Below, piece after piece: positions 1 to 11,541 of a DNA stretch of 64,000 bases. The stretch comes from Closterium sp. Naga37s-1. Lineage: Eukaryota > Streptophyta > Zygnematophyceae > Desmidiales > Closteriaceae. A program made the translations under genes and the position numbers. The stretch lies in contig CANJKZ010000142.1 in assembly GCA_947471745.1 (NCBI GenBank), forward strand, positions 558,001 through 622,000, read 5' to 3'. The notes beneath the pieces were generated by a model. The model worked only from the letters and a program-made list of their open reading frames with translations, was not told where the DNA came from and searched no databases. Numbering within the stretch: position 1 is the first letter of the stretch; each line of letters begins with the position of its first letter.

Positions 1-14
1 CACTGGCCGCTCAC

Positions 15-3000
15 CGTGCGCTCTGATATCCGAGAGGCCAGATGCCGTCCCCCCATCACTGCTGCTCCTGAGCACACCGCATGGCCTCTGGCACACACGC
101 ACCCAGGGGAACGGGGGTGAGTGGGGGGAAGAGGGAGAGGAAGGTGGGGAGGGGAGAGGCAGTGATTCCATGGTGTTGGTGGTGAGGAGAGGTGAAGGGA
201 CAAAGCAGAGTCAAGTATGGCGTGAGGGTGGACGTGGGGAGGACTGAAGAATGTACGGATGTGAGTGAGGGTGTATGGAGGGGCATAGGAGAGGGGGGGC
301 TGGGGACGCACATGCACCCGCCGAGTGCAACGCCCCACACGCTGGCCTCTGATGCTAGGCCTATTGTTGCCAGCTGCTCACATGCACTCATGCACGCACA
401 CACACACACACATGCATGAGCATAGACAGACGAATGGCACACCCACCCATCCCCCCCCCACACACACACACAACACAACCACACACATGAAGGGACAGGA
501 GGCAGGATGTCGGTTTCAGGAGGTGTATCGGCTGTGCCAGGGGGAATAAAAGAGTGTGCAAGCAGGGATAGAGGCAGACGAGAGAAGCAATCTTGGGCCC
601 GTGGATGGGCCCTACAGGCAGACAAGGGCGAAAGGATGGGGCCCGCGCATGTGACATGCATACGCGCTCCCTTCTGCCCCCTGCACGCACCTGGCTCTTG
701 TCGCCCCACTCCCCAAGAAACACCAGGGAGAAGGCCTGCAGATGGGGCACGGGCGGGTGCAACAGAGGGAGGGAGCAGCGTGTGTTTGCTTGGAGCAGTG
801 TGTTGGGCTCGCGAGCAATGGCCATGCAGGGTACTGCTGAACGAGAGAAAGGACTCTCATGCCTCTCACCTGAGTGGCAGCAGCAACTCCCATTGGCGCA
901 CCTGCTGCTGTGCCCCATGCACTCACCCACCTGGCCTTGCTGTGCTGTGTTGTGCCGCACACACTCTTTCTCTCCCATACAGCACACAAACCATACAGTC
1001 ATGACAGTGACTTAGGCCCAACGAGTCCGCAATCACTTAGGCTGCAAAAAAGAGGGCGATGGTCCCATGCAGAGGATCGCAGATAGGCGGGTCCCATTGC
1101 AGGAAGGCGAGCGAGAGAGAAGCAGGTGTGGGGGGTTGTGTGTGGGACGAGGGGGAGGGTGTTGTGGGGGAGAGTGGTGACCTGCAGGAATGCGGGGGAG
1201 AAGAAGCGGTGCCACGCCAGCCTCTGCGCCTTGCGCTGCTTGCTCTCCTCCTCGCCCTGCGCCCCCACCCCGTTCATGCTCCCCTCGTGCCCGCCCCCAT
1301 TCACCCCGTTGCTCTGCAGGGAAGAAGGGTGAGGGAGGGGGGGAGTGGGCAACAAGGGTTGAGGAGCGAGCAGGAACAGGCCCGAGGTTGTGAGATGCAC
1401 TCGGAGAGGGAGAGAAGGGGAGTGGTAGTGTGAGCAGCAAGGCGTGGGTAGTAGGGTTGTTGGATGGAGAGGGAGGGGGATGTGGGTGTGGCAGAGATCA
1501 GATGAGTGGGGATGCTGGCGGGGGAGTAGGGATGCTGGCGGGAGAGTAGGGATGCTGGCGGGAGAGTAGGGATGCTGGCGGGAGAGTAGGGGATGGGGGC
1601 ACAGAGGCTGAGGGTGAGGAACATAGGACGAGGGGCACGAGAGGAGGAGGACGGGAGCACGTGAGGAGAAAACACTCTGTTCACGGGATATGAAATCATG
1701 ACCTGCTCGTTTACAAAGAGTGGGGGATGACGCCAAGGAAGATGATGCTTAAGGGAGATGGCGCCCAGTGTACGGGGTAAGAAGGTGCAGGACCTTGTGT
1801 TGAGATGGTGGTGCTGTAGTGGAGGGTGGAGCACTTGCCGTGGCAGCAGCTATGGTGGCCTTGTCCTGCGCACAGCAGACGGTAATGGCGCGGACAGGCG
1901 GATATGAAGAGTGGAACATCGAGGGAGTGAGAAATGATGGCGAGTGGACGACAGCAGTGCAGCGGTGTGAGAGGCAGCAGGCTGAGAAAGGAGGAGGGAC
2001 AACAGCAACAATTACACAGCATAAAACATGCAGAAGCAGGGGCGGCGGCGGCGGCAGCAGCAGCAGCGGCAGCGGCAGCAGGGGCGGCAGCGGCAGCAAC
2101 AGCAGCAGCAGTAGGTGGGCATGGGCGTAGTACCAGTTCTTGCTCCACCTCCTTGAGCTCCTCCGACACCCTGCAGTGCCATGGCGCAGTGGTGGGCACG
2201 GATGGACAGCGGCACGGACAGACGGGGGGGTGGGGGAGGATTGAAGTTCATGGTGTTAGTTGAGATGATGCAGGAGAGCAGGAGGAGCAGGGACACTGCA
2301 TGGCATGGTATGCGGGTATAAAAAGAGAGAGGGGCATGCTGCAGGCCCGCAGCTAGGCTGCCTGCAGGAATGTGCTCGTGGCAGCAGCAGAATCCCATCC
2401 CATCCCATCACTCTCCACCGTGAATGCTCGTCGTGGAGGAGGAGGAGAGGGGCGAGGGGCGAGGGGCGAGGGGCGAGGGGCGAGGGGCGAGGGGCGAGGG
2501 GAGTTGACCTGGCGGCGTCCATGGTGAGGCCGTCCCAGAGGGAGCGCAGGCCGAAGAGGAAGAAGAGCAGCGTCGTGCTCACATGCGTCCACGCCCGCGG
2601 CAGCTGGGGGTGGGTGGGAGAGAGGGCGAGATGGGGGGGGATGAGGGGACGAGCAGGACGGATGGATGGTGGCATTGCAGGGCGACATGACGTGGCGGGG
2701 ACGCATGGTGGTGAGCGTGTAGGCAGTGCATGCAGGGTGGTGACTGCCATGCACTTTACACCGAGAACTAGACTACTCCCTATTGGACTACTCAACTACT
2801 GCAGGCATGTGCGAGTGCAGGCATGTGCGAGTGCAGGCATGTGCGAGTGCAGGCATGCACGTGCACACGCAGAGCTTACGAGGTTAGGAGCAGCCCAGCC
2901 AAAGAGGGAAGAGATGATGGTCATCAACTGCAAGCACCACGGCATGGCAGCATCGAATGGCACAAACCACAAAAGCACTGTGAGAGAGCATGCGGGTAGT

Positions 3001-4362
3001 GCCGCGATTGATGCATGCATGTGGCACACTGCGCCCTTGCTCCCATGTGCCCTTGCTCCCATGTGCCCTTGCTCCCATGTCACATGTATCCAGCCATTTT
3101 CTCATCCCCAAGCACTCATGCATGCACTTGCCCCGCAGCCACAGCTTCCCCTCAAATCTCATCCCGCCTTGCCTCCCCCATCCTCCCTTCCCCCCTCCCC
3201 CTTCGCCCCGCATCTCCACCCGTCCCCCCCCTGCGCATCAAACGCCCCCTGCCCATTCCGCATCCCGCCTCCCCCCTTCTGCAGCGTGCATTCCGCTCCG
3301 CACATCACCCCCCTCCCCTTCCCCTCCCCATTGCCCGTGGCCCCGCGCATCTCACCCACAGAGCACAGAGCGAGCCAAGAAGCACCCAGCGCCGCGGCTG
3401 GCGCATGGCGAGGAGCTGGGGGGATCAGGGGGGAGGACGGAAGAGCATGGGGAGAGCATGGAGCAAAGGGGAGGGGAGAATGGGGGAGAGAAGAGGGCAG
3501 AGGGAGGGATGTGAGGCTAAAGGGGCGCGCGGGAAGGTGGCAGGGAGGAGAGTCGGATCGATGGCGGACAGATGGCGAGGGGAAGGGATGGGGGCGGGCG
3601 AGGCCCGAGCATGGTTGGGGCACAGAGCAGACAGCGAGGGAAGGGGAAGGCTCATGTGGAAAGCAGGGAAGGAGAGCGGGCGGGAGGAAAGGGGTGGGGT
3701 TGGGGGGTACTAGGAAGCATTGGCGCAAGGCCACGCGACGGGTGAGGTGGCACATGGAAGGAAGAGGGCATGGTTCGGCCGTCAGAGCAGGGGAAGGGGC
3801 GGGGAGGTTGGCGGGTTTGGCAGAGAGGGCCTGGGGGTAGCATTGGGGGAGGACATGGGGGAGGGCATTGGGGAGGGCATGGGGGAGGGAATGGGGGAGG
3901 GCATGGGGGAGGGCATGGGGGAGGGCATGGGGGAGGGCATGGGGGAGGGCATGGGGGAGGGCATGGGGGAGGGCATGGGGGAGGGAATGGGGGAGGGAAT
4001 GGGGGAGGGCACGGGGGGGAGGGCATGGGGGAGGGCATGGGAAGCTGACCGCTGCAACGAAGAAGGTTTTGTCGCCTATCTCCGACACGAGGATCATGCT
4101 CCCCGCCTTCACCAGCGCCTGCACACACGCCACGCGCACACACGGGGGGAATGGGGACAGAAAAGGCGTCGGTACGTCTCGGTAGGAATGAGCAGACACG
4201 CACGCGGCGCCGCGGCCCGGAGCTTTGAAGCGCAACGGCGCGGCGCTGTGACATCACATGCAGACACAATTTCCAGCTACACGGAATTCCCATCGGGCGG
4301 GCGTGGGGTACGCAATTCGCATCGGCCGAGGACGCACTCACTTCTAGAAAGCCCGCGTCCAT
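15..4362 (-). CDS. GDT1: GDT1-like (UPF0016/TMEM165 family) cation transporter, 3' end off window
   Basis: Ten exons splice in frame on the minus strand: 4362-4342, 4118-4050, 3415-3356, 2927-2880, 2603-2509, 2170-2134, 1313-1182, 735-691, 373-318 and 87-15, giving 212 codons. The last donor (GTGAGC) lies at the window edge, so the final membrane segment is missing from view. The family is a Golgi/vacuole/plastid Mn2+/Ca2+ exchanger defined by two E-x-G-D-[KR]-[ST] motifs. Both are visible: SEIGDKT in exon 2 and GEWGDKS in exon 8. Between them lie the expected membrane segments (LLAMRQP, GWAAPNL, TTLLFFLFGLRSLWD) and an acidic/basic cytosolic loop (SEELKEVEQEL plus exon 7). The start codon sits in a strong GCCGCCATGG context and matches the short N-terminus of the non-plastid subgroup; no transit peptide is seen. 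Introns hold several tandem repeats. Family call is very secure; the exact subgroup and location are inferred. Confidence 0.93.
1511..1590. repeat. 20-bp minisatellite in a GDT1-like intron
   Basis: Four tandem 20-bp units (gatgctggcgggagagtagg, first unit with one variant base) inside the intron between the 37-bp and 132-bp exons. Confidence 0.9.
2041..2112. repeat. GGC/GCA trinucleotide tract
   Basis: Imperfect GGC and AGC/GCA trinucleotide run directly beside the exon at 2134-2170 of the GDT1-like gene, on the intron side. Confidence 0.8.
2448..2500. repeat. 7-bp GAGGGGC tandem repeat
   Basis: About seven perfect copies of GAGGGGC abut the 5' splice site (2508-2507, minus strand) of the GDT1-like exon ending at 2509, so the intron begins almost immediately in a satellite tract. 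Confidence 0.9.
3842..4040. repeat. 12-bp GGGGGAGGGCAT minisatellite
   Basis: Roughly 16 tandem copies of a 12-bp purine-rich unit with only a few A/C changes (aatg/cacg variants). It fills the 3' side of the intron immediately downstream of the exon carrying the first ExGDKT motif. Confidence 0.92.
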
Positions 4363-5560
4363 GGCGGCTCGTGGGGGCAAGGCGCGGCACGACGGACGAG
4401 CGGATGGGGAATTAAGAAGCGCGCGAGGCGGCGGAAACCTCGAGTCGGAACGAGAGGCACGGACCGACGACTGAGGCCTTGTCCGCACAGTGCAATTGCG
4501 AAGGCAACGCGGTTCCGCGGAAACTCCTGCGCACGAGACAGATGTCAGCAACGGCGGCGAATTCCCCGCGTGAATCCCAAGGCACGCTGCGATCCGGTCT
4601 CAGTGATCGCAGTCAGCTAACGACTTGCAAAATTCACTCGCCAGGACCGCACGTCCTCTGCTCTCTGTGACACGCCTCCTGACGCAATTATTCCGGTTCA
4701 CCTAGTAGGTAGAAGTACCCGAGTGGAGGACTCGCAGACGACCGTTGCCTACGAGCGACTCGCTTTGCTCGGATCGCGACGAGTACGGGCGAGGGTGGAC
4801 GAATGGGCGCGAGTGATGGTAGGGCTAGGTGCAATGGCAGCAGCAGGTCTGAGATTCAATCTGTAATGATCCAGTCCAGTGGCGCTCTACTGGAGTTGGG
4901 TGATCGATCAGGAGAATTCAGAGAAGGTTTTGATGCTCGTGCAGTGTGGGTCGTGATGTGATGACAGGCAGGAAGGCGGGAAGGAGTGCTGCCCAGTCGA
5001 ATGCCATGCAAATGGGAACAGGTTCTCTGCTGGTTCATTCTGCTAGTCTAGGGAATCAGGATCTCCTTTCGTTTCGCTTCATCACGTCACGTCACGGCAC
5101 TGCCTCTCGCCACCCAAGTTATTTCCCCCTCCACCCTATAAGCTCTAAACTGGAGTTATCGAATCTGGGATTACCACGTGGAAAGGCATGGGTTCCTTCA
5201 CGAGTTCGAGAAGCCTCAATGGTTGGCTCTTCGTGCAGTATTATAAGGAAGCGCACATTTCAGTGACCGCGGTGTAGCTATTTGCTCATTGCCAATATGT
5301 TTGATTGGGAGGATACACTTAACCTCTTTTACGGTATTCTTATTTTGTTTCTTCTCATGAACTTCAGTTAACCTACGACCTAATCGATACGTTCTTCAAT
5401 CGAGCTGTATCTGTAGTTCCCGCCTCAAGCTTCCACTTCCACGAACCTTCTCACAGCGCGACAAGCACTTCAACGCGACTGCGCAGCATTTCTCCGCGCT
5501 TTATTCGCCTGGAACCCCGGCGCAACCCCCCCCAACCCGCCCGCATTCCGCTGGTCCGCC
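4363..5560. promoter_or_regulatory. Divergent intergenic region between GDT1-like and Cdc14-like genes
   Basis: These 1.2 kb separate two head-to-head start codons and must hold both promoters and 5' UTRs. I see no coding segment. TATA-like strings occur at about 5136 (CTATAAGC) and 5241 (TTATAAGG), both on the plus strand but 300-400 bp from the right-hand ATG, so neither can be assigned. GC content is lower near 5280-5410 than in the flanking exons. Confidence 0.5.
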
Positions 5561-7262
5561 ATGCTCAACCTCCCCCCCGCCCCCTGGGAGGACGGCGGCT
5601 CCGCACCCTTCTCCCCCGCCTCGCCTCCCACGCGCTCCATGGCGGCGCTTCTCGCGTCGCTGTCGCTGCAGCGGCGGTCGCGCGAGCTGGGGCTGCAGCT
5701 GCGCGCGGGGCTGCGCGACGTGCGCGCGGAGTTCAGCTATGTGCGCCTGCGCGGGCTGCGCAAGGTGGGGCTCGTGGTGGAGTCCGCGGCGGAGTCGGAC
5801 GAGCTGGCGGACGTCTTCCGCGAGAGCCAGCAGTACAGCGAACTGCAACGTGAGAAGGGGGGGGGGGAGGGGAGGGGGAAGGGGGGAAGGCTGTGTGGGG
5901 AGGGGTGGAGGGGGCGCTGTTGGGGGGAAGGCTGTGAGGGAAAGAGGGGGAGGAAGAGGAGGCGGGGAAGGGTGTCTGGGGGGCGGAGCTCGGGTGGTGG
6001 GAAGGAGGAGCGGCTCACCGGGGAAAGACGAACGACGCAGGCGACGACGATGAAGTGGGCGGGGAGGCGGGAGAGAGAGAGAAAAAGAGAGGATGCGAGG
6101 GCGAGAGAGTGGTGAAGGAGAGGGCAGGGAGCGTGGTTGTGAAGGCTGGCGTGCATTGACGTTTGCATGAGGCGCACAACAACGGGCAGTGTGAGGTAGC
6201 TAGGAAAATAAAGGCAGAGAGTAAGGTGGCTCGGTTGACAAGTGGCTCACTTTGTCTGCTTGCCCCATCCCTCCGCTATCCCGCTGCGCCCTTCTTCTCC
6301 CCCTCACCTCACCACCTAAACGCATGTGCCCCCCATAGGCCATGACCCCCATGTGCCCATGTGTGCCCCGTGCCCCCCATTGCCCCCATGCGCCCCACGT
6401 CCCCCACGTCCCAACTGTGTGCTGTGTGCCCCATGTGCGCATGGCAGTGGTGCCAGCCATCTGTGAGCACTGCATAGGGCCCAGCACGGCGGACGACGAC
6501 GACGATGACGACGGGGACGAGGGGTTGGGGCGCGGGCGGCCCATGGCGCCCACAGCGGAGGAGGTGGAGGTGGCGCTGCACGTGCTGGAGGGGTGCTGCC
6601 TGCTCGACCCCGCCACCAGCCGCCAACTCGCTGCTTCTTATGATGTTGTCAAGGTGGGTGGGAGCAGGGGTGGGGTGGGAGCAGGGGTGGGGTGGGAGCA
6701 GGTGTGGGGTGGGAGCAGGTGTGGGGTGGGTGGGAGCAGGGGTGTGGTGGGTGGGAGCAGGGGTGTGGTGGGTGGGAGCAGGGGTGTGGTGGGTGGGAGC
6801 AGGGGTGGGGTGGTGAACGTGGGTCAGATGCAGACGACAATCCTTGAAAGGATGTCTCTTAAATCAACACATACCATAACAAATCCTGCTCATACTACAC
6901 TGCCCCTCCCTCTCCCACGCCCACCTCCACTGCCCTTCTTCCTCAACCCCCTACACTTCCCATCCCCGCCGCCTCACGGCACCCCAACCTCATGGAGGCA
7001 GGACATTCTGATCCACCTGTCGCCCATGTCGTCCACGCCACTGGGCGACCCCCCACCGTCGCTCATGGCATGCTGCCTCAACGCACTGCCCGCCATCCTC
7101 CTCGCCAGCCCGCAGGCGCTAGAGGTCAGCAGGGGGGGTTCTTGGAGTTGCTGCTTGCATCTGTAGGCCCACTGTGCCGGACCGTCTCCTGTTACTCCTT
7201 GTTCTCTTGTTTTTTTTTTTTTTTTTGGTTGGCTCTCTTGCTGTTTTGGTCTGTGCTGATAT

Positions 7263-7296
<34 letters not shown>

Positions 7297-7345
7297 CACA
7301 AACACACACACACACAAACAAACACACACACACACACGCACACAT

Positions 7346-7415
<70 letters not shown>

Positions 7416-8469
7416 GCGCACGCACCCTCCCCGTCCCACCCCCCCCTTCCTCCCTCCCCCCCCCCCGCCCACACACACACAAGAATACATCTCCATGCAC
7501 AATCTCACATGCATGGCATGGTCTTGCAAGGGACTCATCTGGCTGCCTTGCGCTGTTGTGTGACTGCTGCTCTCCGTCGCCCTGTCCACCCCTGCTTGCC
7601 CACCCAACAACTCCACTCTCTCACGTCCATCTGCCCACCTGCCATGTACGTGGTCCCCTGTGTGGGTGGCAGAGCATGGACGTGCACAAGGGAGTGCTGC
7701 ATGTGGCGCCCATTGTCAAAGACCGCCAAATACCACTCTACCTCAGGTGATTGCCTCCTTAGGATATGCTTGGTGCGTGGGTTGTCCCTTTGAGGAGTAA
7801 TTTACTGGGACAGTTGCAGTATCTGGTTGACTTCCCAGGTTCCCCCTCCAATTGATATCAACAGCCTGCCGCGCCTTGTGAGCCCCCGTGTAGTGGCAGT
7901 CCCACCATTCTTTCTGTTGCATATCTTCTTACGTTTGCAAACTGAGTCTGGTTGTCTCCCATATGGTTGTGGCTTTATTTGTCGCAGCACATTCGCATGG
8001 CATGCAACTGAGCTGATATCACCTGCACCAGTGCACATGCCACATGATCAAAACAAGCACATAGCACATCCGCGGCAACCTCACAAGGCCAACACGCTTG
8101 AGCCCATCATGAGAGGGAGTCACACTTATCCAGTGTGAGCCACCCTTCACACACGCAACACCATCCAATGGCACATTCCGCATGTGCTTCCTCCCTCGCT
8201 CCCCTCTTCCCCACCCCCTCGGCAGAGCCAAGGCAGTGGAATTCCTAGCTCTGTTCCTGGCACAGCTGACGGACCTGGCCGCAGGGGGCGGGGGTGGCAG
8301 CACGGTGGAGGTGGCGGGCAGGTGGCTGGGCGACGCGGTGCACGACCTGGAGGACGTGGTGGGGGAGCGCGCTGCCCAGCTCATTGAAGGCGTGGCCACG
8401 GGGCGAGGTGCTGTGCTGTCGGAGGACTTGGTGGAGGAGCGCGTCACCCGCATTGCCGAGATGTTCTGA
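5561..8469 (+). CDS. Armadillo-like protein resembling Cdc14 of the septation initiation network
   Basis: Five exons, 5561-5849, 6448-6653, 7002-7124, 7673-7746 and 8226-8469 (TGA), join in frame with GT-AG borders to give 311 residues. The helical core runs from the Leu/Arg-rich first exon (RLRGLRKV, residues about 62-70) through VPAICEHC, EVALHVLEGCCLLDPATSRQL, LIHLSP, ALPAILLASPQALE, VLHVAPIVKDRQIPLYLRAKAVEFLALFL. This order (recruit helix, blood of leucine-rich helices, a PR/TP-x-x-x-R-x-K-x-x-E-F-L block) is what I remember of the fungal Cdc14 SIN-component family, a Sid1-kinase partner unrelated to Cdc14 phosphatase. An acidic Asp run sits in exon 2. Reading frame is secure; the family name rests on pattern memory and needs a profile search. 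Confidence 0.72.
6655..6815 (+). repeat. G-rich 18-bp minisatellite in intron 2 of the Cdc14-like gene
   Basis: Tandem variants of gtgggtgggagcaggggt begin at the splice donor itself (GTGGGTGGG) and repeat about nine times. Confidence 0.88.
7262..7424. repeat. (CA)n and (CGCA)n microsatellite
   Basis: Alternating purine-pyrimidine tract, CA dinucleotides grading into ACGC tetranucleotides, in intron 3 of the Cdc14-like gene. It follows an 18-base T run near 7210. Such tracts can form Z-DNA; no gene is implied. Confidence 0.95.
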
Positions 8470-8703
8470 CGGCCTGCTGCTGCTGACATGTATGGTTCTT
8501 CTATGCGGATGAGAAGAATGCGGGAAGAGTGTATAGGCTTCGTCACCACTAAACAGGAGAAAATATTTGATAATTAGTGTGGGGGGTACCTGAATGCGAT
8601 GTTTAATGTAACCAAAACCAGACAAAACAGAAATTAGCTTGTTGCAAAAGTGAAAGTTACAGAATCTACCGTAAGTAGGGTAGCTCTAACTGTAGCTTGA
8701 TGT
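8470..8703. other. 3' flank of the Cdc14-like gene
   Basis: Short A/T-richer stretch between the TGA and the copia A LTR. It probably contains the 3' UTR and polyadenylation site; no canonical AATAAA is seen. Confidence 0.4.
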
Positions 8704-9152
8704 TGTTGGAAACAAGTAGTTCTAAGCGCCCCTGTCGTGTCTAAACACCAAGTCAGAAGCGAAGCAAAGCATATCGAAACACCGGCGAGTCAACCCTCGG
8801 AGGTTGAGCAGTTGCTGGAGGTTACGCGAAAGTCAAAGGTCAGCGACCTTTGACCTGACAAGTACAGCGCGACAGCAAGGACACACAACTGACTCGCTAC
8901 AGAGCAGTTGCCCGAGTCGTCACTGTATCAAACCGCAACAGCAACAGTAAAGTAGTTGCAACCGTATCTCTTCGTATTCCTTGTACTCTTATATATATTC
9001 TTGTGTCTCTTTACTTTGATCAATCGACTTTGCCCTCACATACTAGCGCAAGGTGGTTCAAGCACTTCTCATTAAAGCTTCCGCTAATTACAACAAGTCC
9101 TACCCAGAGTTCACCCCTGCAAAGATCCTAAGGGCTTTTTCTCAGCCCAACA
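8704..9152 (+). repeat. 5' LTR of copia A
   Basis: 449 bp, TG...CA, with 6-bp terminal inverted repeats TGTTGG/CCAACA, followed directly by the primer site. A TATA-like run (TATATATA) lies near 8990 and is the likely promoter. No second copy is in the window, so the left border is inferred from the inverted repeat. Confidence 0.75.
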
Positions 9153-9164
9153 TGGTATGAGAGC
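9153..9164 (+). promoter_or_regulatory. Primer-binding site of copia A
   Basis: TGGTATGAGAGC matches the complement of the plant initiator tRNA-Met 3' end (TGGTATCAGAGC) with one mismatch and abuts the LTR end. Confidence 0.8.
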
Positions 9165-9210
9165 TATCAGGGGGAACTCAACTATCAAGATACCTACAAC
9201 ATCAACAGGC

Positions 9211-11541
9211 ATGGCTACACAAAAGGAAAGGAGCTCCTCCAACGGCTCCCAGGGCACTACTACTCCACCTCCTGCCTCTGACCTGCAGACAGAGGAGGGC
9301 ACGGCAACAAGACCAAGAGCAACCTCTACCGAGACTCCTGCAAATCAACCTGCAGGCTTCGATCAGAGCATGATGGAGAAGTTTTTCTCCTTCATGTCCT
9401 TCTACGAGCAACACCAACAGTCGGCACCTGCGCAGTCGAACAACAGCAACAACAACAACGGAGCAACTCCCATGAGTCTCGACGGCTCATCATACGCACG
9501 AGGAAATCAACAGCAGCCTACCTTTGCTCCGTACGAGCGCGGGTCCATCAGTTTTATGCCACACCCGCAGCCTTCACCTGGACAAGAAAAGCCACTGGAC
9601 GCATTACAAGTTCAGTCGCAGTTCGCGCACGTTCTAAAGATGCAGACGTCAAGACCTTTCGATGGAAAGGATTTCTTCACCTGGTCGTTTGAATTCGAGT
9701 TAATGATGGAAGGCGCGCAGATACTTGGCTTCTTCGACGGGTCCCTGCCATACCCAACGAACGGGACACAGTATGAGAAGCAGCAGTACACCTATCAGTC
9801 GATGATGGCGTACACGATTCTACTGAAAAACATCACCCCGTCCCAACAGCAGAATATACGGTCTTACCGGGGTTACGGCAACTCCGCGGAGCTCGCATAC
9901 AACCACTTGAAGAGCCTGTATCAAGCAACAGACAGCGTAAATCAAAGTCGGTTAATGGCGCAATTGACAACGGTCGAAATGAAAGCAGGCGAGAAAGGAA
10001 TGGCGTATATCAGCCGATGTCGCGAGTTGCGCGACAAGCTTCTTCGATGCGGAGGGTCGATTTCTGAAGACGCCTTCGTGACAGTTATCATTGGCGGCCT
10101 CGGTCCTCAATGGCGCGCAACAAAGGCCATTCTCCGAGCCCACGGAAGAATCTCCGAAGCAGCGCTCTGCGCCGAAATCCACGCCGAACAGCAAGACATG
10201 GACCTGCAAGAAGAACGACACAAGAAGAAGACATCAACACCGGAATTCGCATTCCATACTCAGCGACGCTACAACAACAACAAACAACAACAACCGAAAC
10301 CCGTACCTCCGTTCTGCCACATCTGCAAGACATCAGGGCACCCGCGCACGCACTGCCCGAATCGACAACAGTCAACGCCTTCACAGCGACAGCTTCGACC
10401 TTCAAGCAGCCAAGTCACTTCAATACAAGCGAACCCCACCGCTCAAGCTCAAACGACACCGACGGGACAACCTGCACAAGGAGCAAGGAACATCGTCAGC
10501 TGCATGGCAAAACTGTCGGATTCCTGCACCACTGAATCACCACCGCACTACTCACCAGAAGAACAACTTGACGAAAGGACTCCGCGCCGTGAGACACTGG
10601 AGCCGAACCCGACATACGCAGCTATCGCCCAGAGTGAACCATCCGGGAAAGACACATGGTTCCTGGACAGTTGCTGCGGGCAACATATGTGTTCTTCGGG
10701 ATGCTTCGTTCAACGCGAACACCATCTTCAACGCGAAGTCGTCATTACCGTCGCCAACAATCAGAACCTGCGCACACGACGACAAGGCGTAGTGCAACTT
10801 CAGTCACGAGAAACAAACGTCATACTGCAGATGTCCAAGGTTTTAATAGCAGAAGGACTCGGATACAACTTACTGAGCGTCAGTCAATTGACGGCGAAAG
10901 GAATCCACCTCGAAGCAGACAGCACAACACAGGAGTTCAAGCTGTACCATGGGAAAGGTGGCCTCTACATCGGCAAGGCCGTACTAAAGAACAACGTGTT
11001 CGTCCTCGACTTCGTTCCAGACCTAGGCACCGCCGACAGCGACGGAATCGTCACTTTCACCTCCTGGACGCACCCACCAGATCTCGATCCAGACTTCAGC
11101 CCCGGAGGATTCTGGTATTCGCACACCAGTCCTAAGACAGAACGAACAAGAGCGTTAGCTACGATCCAACATTCGGCAGCAGCAGAGACAACAACGGCAG
11201 CAGCAGAGACAACATCGGCAGCAGCAGAGACAACAACGGCAGCAGCAGAGACAACAACGACAGCAACAGAGACAACATCGGCAGCAGCAGAGACAACAAC
11301 GGCAGCAGCAGAGGCAACATCGGCAGCAGCAGAAGCAGCAGCAGAGACAACATCGGCACCAATCGCAGGTCCTTCAACTGCACCAGCCCCAATCGACGAC
11401 GACACCCCACCAACTCCTGCACAACAGCTGAATCCAACACCTCGAGAAGTACATCGAAGCGCTAACTTCACCGCCAGCTTCTACTCCAACTCCGACGAAT
11501 ACCGACGCTCACCCGGACATCGCACCGACGAAGATCTCTAG
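9211..11541 (+). pseudogene. Copia A gag and protease
   Basis: I choose the ATG at 9211 because the earlier ATG at 9157 lies inside the primer site. A UBN2-like gag (about residues 135-330 from 9211) has the W-x-x-E and tri-helical pattern, followed by a standard C-x2-C-x4-H-x4-C knuckle (CHICKTSGHPRTHC). The protease active site reads LDSCCGQHM where family members have LDSG[CA], so the invariant Gly is replaced by Cys. An Ala-Ala-Glu-Thr repeat (11179-11350) follows. The frame ends in TAG at 11539-11541 exactly where copia proteins read L-W-H-x-R-L-G-H; the next codons continue in the same frame, so this is a Trp-to-stop change, not a natural end. Confidence 0.85.

Noticed and set aside
7262..7563. 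His/Thr/Arg-rich ORFs over CA repeats (also 49234-49492 and 50032-50888)
   Set aside because: Pure microsatellite translation in several frames and both strands.
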